Below, piece after piece: positions 59,329-64,000 of a stretch of 64,000 bases of DNA. Each line of letters starts with the position of its first letter. Position 1 is the first letter of the stretch. Location of the stretch: the NCBI RefSeq assembly GCF_003073135.1, contig NZ_PGDQ01000007.1, forward strand, positions 62,001 to 126,000, read 5' to 3'. Below the pieces are notes generated by a model. The model was not told the DNA's origin. It made no database searches and worked only from the letters and a program-made list of their open reading frames with translations. Made by a program: the position numbers and the translations under genes. The stretch is from Euzebya rosea. GTDB lineage: Bacteria; Actinomycetota; Nitriliruptoria; Euzebyales; Euzebyaceae.

Positions 59329-60234
59329 TCACGCGCGCAGCGGACCACCCCGCCAGCGCGCCCCGTACATGACCGCGACCTGCACGATCGTCCCGTCCGC
59401 GAGCCTGACGGCCAGCGGCCCGTCCAGCATCGTCGAGACGCCACCGGTGTCGCGTTCGTCGACCCCGAGGTCCATGACGACGCTGGTGTCCGGCCTGCAG
59501 CCGGGCGGCGAGCCCGTCGGCGTGTCCCGACACCAGACGGCGGCGCCGTCGGGCTGCACGAGCACGTGACCCTCCACGATCTGCCAGCCGTCCCGGTGCC
59601 GGTCGAGGGCGGTGAGGAAGCCCGTGTGGTCCAGCGGGGCGGGGCCCGACGGGATGGGGGTGTCGACCACGGGATCCTTGCGGCATCCCGCAGGCGGACC
59701 GAGGCCGTCCAGCGCGCCCCTCAGCGCGGGCCTGAGCAGCTCGTCGGGATGGTTGACGGGATCTGCCCGTCCCACGCGCAGCGGGTCGCCGGCCCCGGTC
59801 TCGCCTTCCACGACCGTCCATCGATGGGTGATGAGGTCCGCTGGGGCAACATCGTGGTCGGTCGGCAGCCCGCTCGGTGACGCGCCCGTGTAGCGCCGCC
59901 CGTCCGGTGCGAAGCTCCGACCGTGATGGCCGGCCACGAAGCGGTCCCCGGCCGCGCACCACGCGACCAGCTCGCCGACGCCGCTGACCGTTTCCGGCGC
60001 CAGCGCCTGGATCACCCGGAGGTCCTCACCGGCGCCACGGACGACCCAGACCGGGGTGCCGTCGGCCAGGACGGCGGCCTCCACGCTGTCCTCCGGCGGG
60101 AGGGCGATCACGTCCGCTCCCTCCCCCGGGAGCAGCAGGCGGACAATGACGATCGCGACGGCCGCGGCCAGCACCGCCCTGCGCGCGGGCAGCGGACGTG
60201 CCGCGGGAGTCGGGGTGGCTGTCTCGACCGCCAT
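59329..60234 (-). CDS. Membrane-anchored protein with ligand-less Rieske-like domain
   Basis: A 301-residue protein with one helix (about 17-35) near its N-terminus. Residues about 48-125 read like a Rieske domain: DGTPVWVVRG, VIQALAPE, then GHHGRSFAPDGRRYTGASPSG. The HG, F, DG and GaSPsGL match the Rieske second box, but the C-x-H box is absent. By my alignment only His104 remains, while the second-box Cys aligns with A101. It therefore cannot hold a 2Fe-2S cluster. The C-terminal half (about 190-301) repeats the theme (DGWQIVEGHVLVQPDGAAVWCRD). Function is unknown. ATG 60234. It is divergent from the MFS gene. Confidence 0.55.
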   Translation of the reverse strand: MAVETATPTPAARPLPARRAVLAAAVAIVIVRLLLPGEGADVIALPPEDSVEAAVLADGTPVWVVRGAGEDLRVIQALAPETVSGVGELVAWCAAGDRFVAGHHGRSFAPDGRRYTGASPSGLPTDHDVAPADLITHRWTVVEGETGAGDPLRVGRADPVNHPDELLRPALRGALDGLGPPAGCRKDPVVDTPIPSGPAPLDHTGFLTALDRHRDGWQIVEGHVLVQPDGAAVWCRDTPTGSPPGCRPDTSVVMDLGVDERDTGGVSTMLDGPLAVRLADGTIVQVAVMYGARWRGGPLRA

Positions 60235-60281
60235 GCGGAAGACGCTACGCCACGGCCCGGCCGCGGGGAAGGCTGCCGACG

Positions 60282-61670
60282 ATGGGTAGGGTGTCGCGGG
60301 TGCAGTCGACCCGCCCCGAACCCCCGATGGAGGAGACGCCCGCATCCGCCCGGCGGGCCGCGGTGCTGCTCGGGGCGCTCATCGCCCTGACCGTCGTCGG
60401 ATCGAGCGCGGTCGCCGTGGCCATCCCCGTCGTGCGCTCGGACCTCGACCTCACCGTCAGCGACGCCGCATGGATCTTCTCGGTGTTCAGCCTGTCGATG
60501 TCGGTCGCCACCGCGGTGTTCGGACGGGTGGCCGACATCTTTGGCCTGCGGCGACCGTTGGTCGTGGGCGTGCTGGTCATGGCGCTCGGTGCCGCGATCG
60601 CCGCGTCGGCCCCGTCGTTGCCGATCCTGCTGGGGGGCCGGGTGCTGCAGGGCATCGGCAGCGGCGCCGTGCCCGTGCTGGCCAACGGCATCGTGGCGGC
60701 GCGCTGGACCGGTGCCGCCCGTTCGGCGGTGTTCGGCAGCCTCTTCGCCGTCGTGTCGGCCGTCAGCGGCGCCGGGCCGATCATCGGTGGCGGCGTGGAG
60801 ACGGTACTCGGGTGGCGATGGGTGGTGGCCATCCCCGTCGTCGCGGTCCTGCTGATCCGGCCGATCGTCCCGATGGCACCCAACACCGTGCGTGGTGGCA
60901 GCTTCGACGGTCGCGGCGCCGCGCTGGTCTCGACGCTGGTCTCGGGCGTCATGTTGTTGCTGCAGTCCCCCACCGCAGGCGCGGCTGCCGGGACGGTCGG
61001 CGCCGGCCTGCTGCTGGTGTCACTCCCGTTGTTGTGGCGCCACACCCGCCGGGCCCCCGACGGCTTCCTGCCCCACGCCGTGATCGGCAACCCGTCGATC
61101 CGTGCCGCGAGCATCGGCGGCCTCGTGCTGCTCGGCGGCTACTTCGCCGCCCTGCTCGCCGTGCCCAGCCTGCTCGCGGAGACCCAGGGATGGTCCTCCC
61201 TCGCCATCGGCCTGGCGATGCTGCCGGCCGCAGCCGCCGGGGCCGTCGGGTCCCGTGTCGTCGGGCGCCTCCTGGCCCGGGGCGGCCACTTCCGCATCGC
61301 ATCCGGCGTCGCGGCCGGGTCGGTCGCCTGCCTGCTGCTGGCCGGTTTCGGTGGCGGGTCGCCGTGGCTGCTCGTGCTGGGCGTGGCCGGGGCGTCCATC
61401 GGCTTCAGCGGCGGCAGCGTCGCCCTCAACGACCGGGTCACGCTGGCGGCCGACGACTCGTTCCTCGGCGTCGCGCTCGGCATGGTCAACATGGTCCAGT
61501 TCGTCGGTGGGGCGATCGGCACGGCGCTCCTGGGTGGGCTCAGTGGCCTGGTCGCGCTGCACACGGCCCTCGGCCTGGCTGCGGCCCTGCCGGCGCTCGG
61601 CCTGGTCGTCCTCGTCCGCGCCGCCCGCCGCGACGCCGCTGACCCCTCCCCTTCCCCCATCGCCGCCTGA
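60282..61670 (+). CDS. MFS exporter, DHA2/EmrB-QacA-like
   Basis: This 462-residue membrane protein has MFS features: AIPVVRSDLDLTVSDAAWIFSVFSLSMSVAT (helix 1-2), the GRVADIFGLRRPL loop 2-3 motif and GPIIGGGVETVLGWRWVVAI, the GxxxGPxxGG motif C of antiporters. Roughly 14 helices suggest the DHA2 drug:H+ type. Start is uncertain: ATG 60282 has GAAGG nine bases upstream, while GTG 60300 and ATG 60327 also fit. It probably exports drugs or lipophilic compounds. No regulator is next to it. Confidence 0.85.
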   Translation: MGRVSRVQSTRPEPPMEETPASARRAAVLLGALIALTVVGSSAVAVAIPVVRSDLDLTVSDAAWIFSVFSLSMSVATAVFGRVADIFGLRRPLVVGVLVMALGAAIAASAPSLPILLGGRVLQGIGSGAVPVLANGIVAARWTGAARSAVFGSLFAVVSAVSGAGPIIGGGVETVLGWRWVVAIPVVAVLLIRPIVPMAPNTVRGGSFDGRGAALVSTLVSGVMLLLQSPTAGAAAGTVGAGLLLVSLPLLWRHTRRAPDGFLPHAVIGNPSIRAASIGGLVLLGGYFAALLAVPSLLAETQGWSSLAIGLAMLPAAAAGAVGSRVVGRLLARGGHFRIASGVAAGSVACLLLAGFGGGSPWLLVLGVAGASIGFSGGSVALNDRVTLAADDSFLGVALGMVNMVQFVGGAIGTALLGGLSGLVALHTALGLAAALPALGLVVLVRAARRDAADPSPSPIAA

Positions 61671-61721
61671 CCCACCCACGACGGGGGTCCTCCCAAGGCC
61701 GTGCGCCGGTGTCTGCACGAT

Positions 61722-61791
61722 TGGCGTCCGGCCACGATCGTCGGATCCGGTGCACCCGTGCACCCCTCGCCACAATCGTCGCCCACGACCA
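61722..61791 (+). repeat. 70-bp direct repeat, copy 1
   Basis: This is identical to 61804-61873 over 70 bases. The unit contains an inverted repeat GGTGCAC-CC-GTGCACC and two copies of CCACRATCGTCG. It lies between the MFS stop and prfC, in an intergenic stretch with no gene of its own. Confidence 0.97.
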
Positions 61792-61803
61792 ATCGTCCGC
61801 GAA

Positions 61804-61873
61804 TGGCGTCCGGCCACGATCGTCGGATCCGGTGCACCCGTGCACCCCTCGCCACAATCGTCGCCCACGACCA
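61804..61873 (+). repeat. 70-bp direct repeat, copy 2
   Basis: This is the second copy, offset by 82 bases. A 12-base spacer separates the copies. The inverted repeat GGTGCAC-CC-GTGCACC is present again, so the prfC upstream region carries four CCACRATCGTCG elements in all. The origin is probably a tandem duplication. Confidence 0.97.
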
Positions 61874-61952
61874 TTCTCGGGATGGACGGCAACCAGCCCC
61901 GACCCACGGCGGGCCTGCGCCGATCCGTCGCCGGTGGCACCCTTGCGGGTCC

Positions 61953-63596
61953 ATGTCCTCCACCCCCGCCCCCAGCGCCAGCATCGGCACCGCCGCGTTC
62001 ACCGACGCGGTCGGCCGGCGGCGCACGTTCGCGATCATCTCCCACCCCGACGCGGGAAAGACGACGCTGACGGAGAAGTTCCTGCTGTACGCGGGGGCCG
62101 TGGGCGAAGCGGGGGCCGTCAAGTCCCGTCGGGTCGCCCGTGCCGCACGAAGCGACTGGATGAAGCTGGAGCAGGAGCGCGGCATCTCGGTGTCCTCCAC
62201 GGTCCTGCACTTCGCCTACCGGGACTGGCGCTTCAACCTGCTGGACACCCCCGGACACGCCGACTTCTCCGAGGACACCTACCGAACGCTCTGCGCCGCC
62301 GACGCCGCGGTGATGGTGCTCGACATCGCCAAGGGCCTCGAGCCGCAGACGCTCAAGCTGTTCCAGGTCTGCCGTGACCGCGGCCTGCCGATCGTGACGT
62401 TCGTCAACAAGTGCGACCGACCCGGCCTGCCGCCGCTCGGGCTGCTCGACGAGATCACCGAGCAGATCGGCCTGCAGCCGGTCCCGATCACCTGGCCGGT
62501 GGCCGACGGGTCGGACTTCGCCGGGATCGTCGACCGTCGCACCGACGAGCTCGTGCGCTACGACCGCACCGCCCACGGCGCCCGCAAGGGCCAGGAGGTC
62601 GTCGAACCCTGGGCGACCGCCGACCCGAAGGGGTGCCCGCCCGACCGCTGGGACGCGGCCAAGGAGGAGCTGGAGCTGCTGGACATGGAGGAGCGCGAGC
62701 TGGACCAGGACGCCTTCCTGGGTGGCACGCAGACCCCGGTGTTCTTCGGCTCGGCCCTGCAGAACTTCGGGGTGCGCCTGCTGCTGGAGGGGTTCGCCGA
62801 GCTCGCCCCCGCACCGTCTGCCTCGCCCGTCGACCAGCCCGCCGACGTCGGTGCCCGTCCGGTCGCCGCACCCTTCGCCGGCCAGGTGTTCAAGGTCCAG
62901 GCCAACATGAACCCCCGCCATCGTGACCGCATGGCCTTCCTGCGCGTCAACTCGGGCACCTTCGAGCGGGGCATGAGCGCCACCCTTGCGAGGACCGGCC
63001 GGACCTACCAGCTGAAGTACGCCCACCAGCTGTTCGCGGCGGACCGCAACACCGTGGACCTGGCCGTCGCCGGCGACATCGTGGGTCTGGTCAACGCCGC
63101 CGACCTCGTGCCGGGCGACACGCTGTACACCGACGACGCCGTGACGTTCCCGCCCATCCCGACCTTCGCCCCGGAGAAGTTCGTGTCGGTGCGGACCACC
63201 GACACCAAGCGCTACAAGCAGTTCCGCAAGGGGCTGGTGCAGCTGGACGAGGAGGGGGTCATCCACGTGCTGCGCCGTCCCGAGTTCGGTGACCAGGAAC
63301 CAATCCTCGCCGGCGTCGGGCAGCTGCAGTTCGAGGTCGCCGAGCATCGCTTCGAGCACGAGTTCGGGTGCCCCGTCCGCATGCAGCCTCTCCAGTGGGA
63401 GGTGGCGCGACGCATCGACTCCAGCGCCGTCGATGCGCTGCGGGGGCAGTTCAAGACGATGGTCGTGGAGGACTCCCAGGGCAACCACATGGCCCTCTTC
63501 GCGTCCTCCGTGGCCCTGGACAAGGCCGAGCGCGACCACCCCGACATCACCTTCGAACCGCTCGGGACGGGCCTGGCCCGCCGCGTCGCAGCCTGA
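61953..63596 (+). CDS. prfC: Peptide chain release factor 3
   Basis: A 547-residue translational GTPase of the RF3 class that recycles RF1/RF2 from the ribosome. Switch and G motifs are HPDAGKTT (31-38), ISVSST, LDTPGHADFSEDTYRTL and VNKCDRPG, all typical of PrfC. Length fits RF3. ATG 61953 (MSSTPAPSAS) is used because the upstream frame only contains the 70-bp repeat. The amidohydrolase gene starts after a 22-base gap and could be in the same transcript. Confidence 0.96.
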   Translation: MSSTPAPSASIGTAAFTDAVGRRRTFAIISHPDAGKTTLTEKFLLYAGAVGEAGAVKSRRVARAARSDWMKLEQERGISVSSTVLHFAYRDWRFNLLDTPGHADFSEDTYRTLCAADAAVMVLDIAKGLEPQTLKLFQVCRDRGLPIVTFVNKCDRPGLPPLGLLDEITEQIGLQPVPITWPVADGSDFAGIVDRRTDELVRYDRTAHGARKGQEVVEPWATADPKGCPPDRWDAAKEELELLDMEERELDQDAFLGGTQTPVFFGSALQNFGVRLLLEGFAELAPAPSASPVDQPADVGARPVAAPFAGQVFKVQANMNPRHRDRMAFLRVNSGTFERGMSATLARTGRTYQLKYAHQLFAADRNTVDLAVAGDIVGLVNAADLVPGDTLYTDDAVTFPPIPTFAPEKFVSVRTTDTKRYKQFRKGLVQLDEEGVIHVLRRPEFGDQEPILAGVGQLQFEVAEHRFEHEFGCPVRMQPLQWEVARRIDSSAVDALRGQFKTMVVEDSQGNHMALFASSVALDKAERDHPDITFEPLGTGLARRVAA

Positions 63597-63618
63597 TGCA
63601 GGAGTGAGCCCCGCAGGG

Positions 63619-64000
63619 GTGACCGCCGCGGGGATGCCCGAACGCGTCCTCTGGGTCGGCCGGGGCCTTGCCGACGTCGGCGGGGTCGACCCGAGCCATC
63701 GCGCCGTCCTGGTCGACGGCGACCACATCGCCTGGACCGGTCCCGACCCGGCCGCCGCCCCCGCCCACGACAGGGTCGAGGACCTCGGTGAGGTGTGGTT
63801 CGCCCCCGGGTTCGTCGACGCACACGTCCACGCCACCGCGACCGGGCTCGAACGGGTCGGCGTCACGCTCGCCGGCGCCGGATCGGTCAGCGAGGCCCTC
63901 GCCCGCGTCCGCGCCCACGTCGAGCGGACCGATCCGGCGGTCGTCCACGGCACCGGCTGGGACGACCAGGCGTGGCCCGAACAACGCCCGCCGACCGCCG
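63619..64000 (+). CDS. Amidohydrolase family protein (N-terminal part, cut by window edge)
   Basis: About 127 residues of a metal-dependent hydrolase are visible. GEVWFAPGFVDAHVHAT carries the PGFVDxHxH motif, in which the two His residues bind the first metal of the amidohydrolase barrel. The tail GTGWDDQAWPEQRPP resembles the YtcJ/amidohydrolase 3 group, where a GWDDTxWPE stretch is frequent. GTG 63619 is chosen; GTG 63604 and ATG 63634 are also possible. It is probably in an operon with prfC. The substrate is unknown. Confidence 0.82.
   Translation, partial: MTAAGMPERVLWVGRGLADVGGVDPSHRAVLVDGDHIAWTGPDPAAAPAHDRVEDLGEVWFAPGFVDAHVHATATGLERVGVTLAGAGSVSEALARVRAHVERTDPAVVHGTGWDDQAWPEQRPPTA

Noticed and set aside
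61722-61873. Possible short CRISPR array
   Set aside because: There are only two 70-bp units with a 12-base spacer and no cas genes, unlike any CRISPR array.
61020-63953. 977-codon minus-strand frame over the MFS exporter and prfC
   Set aside because: It spans two well-supported plus-strand genes and the 70-bp repeat, giving a repeated peptide that comes from the duplication only.

Overview
The window is very GC-rich (by eye about 70%), densely coded on both strands, uses many GTG starts and has frequent 4-bp ATGA/GTGA gene overlaps. Gene content points to a deep-branching Gram-positive actinobacterium: guanidine-III riboswitch with Gdx exporter, Clp_N/HTH pair, WS/DGAT acyltransferase, siderophore-interacting protein, DtxR/IdeR-type iron boxes and two secreted proteins carrying cell-wall-binding type 2 (CW_binding_2) repeats. 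The CW_binding_2 proteins make a Nitriliruptoria-like (Euzebya/Nitriliruptor) host plausible, but this is an inference without any 16S or database evidence. I see no rRNA, tRNA, CRISPR array, IS element or prophage. The window looks like ordinary chromosome.

Layout. 1-9631: end of an unknown gene, a 55-residue zinc-ribbon protein, an SRPBCC protein, a large secreted esterase with cell-wall-binding repeats, threonine synthase, an MFS transporter, a CASTOR/POLLUX-type ion channel and a small secreted protein. 9638-17002: a tightly overlapping five-gene minus-strand operon, SWIM zinc finger, DUF5691 (HEAT-like), MoxR AAA ATPase, DUF5682 (TraB/EreA-like motifs) and a VWA protein. This is the best candidate in the window for a poorly described system. 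17062-19260: a thrombospondin-C-like lectin/cell-wall-binding protein and a guanidine exporter under a guanidine-III riboswitch. 19305-22509: a reactive-sulfur module with a CstR-type repressor, a palindromic operator, a persulfide dioxygenase-rhodanese fusion, DUF302 and TauE/SafE.

22546-31797: a mixed block with DUF427, ketopantoate reductase-like, DUF2142, DedA, GNAT, chemoreceptor, degenerate DnaB-like, thioredoxin-reductase-like, Clp_N/HTH pair with twin operators, and CBS protein genes. 31801-37158: an iron-siderophore uptake locus, with binding lipoprotein and siderophore-interacting protein on plus and ATPase and two permeases on minus, and IdeR-type boxes at both outer ends. 37274-45257: pirin, malic enzyme, a metalloprotease-like protein, an HD-GYP protein, and the metA-metY pair for homocysteine synthesis.

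45320-64000: TetR, CHAD, MaoC, M14 carboxypeptidase, acyltransferase 3, DHH phosphoesterase, WS/DGAT, a REC-GAF-EAL protein, the HrpA helicase, inorganic pyrophosphatase, a Rieske-like protein that lost its cluster ligands, an MFS exporter, a 70-bp intergenic duplication, release factor 3 and the start of an amidohydrolase. The HD-GYP and EAL proteins indicate c-di-GMP turnover. Start sites were chosen from Shine-Dalgarno matches and overlaps read by eye. No searches were run, so family names are recognition by motif.
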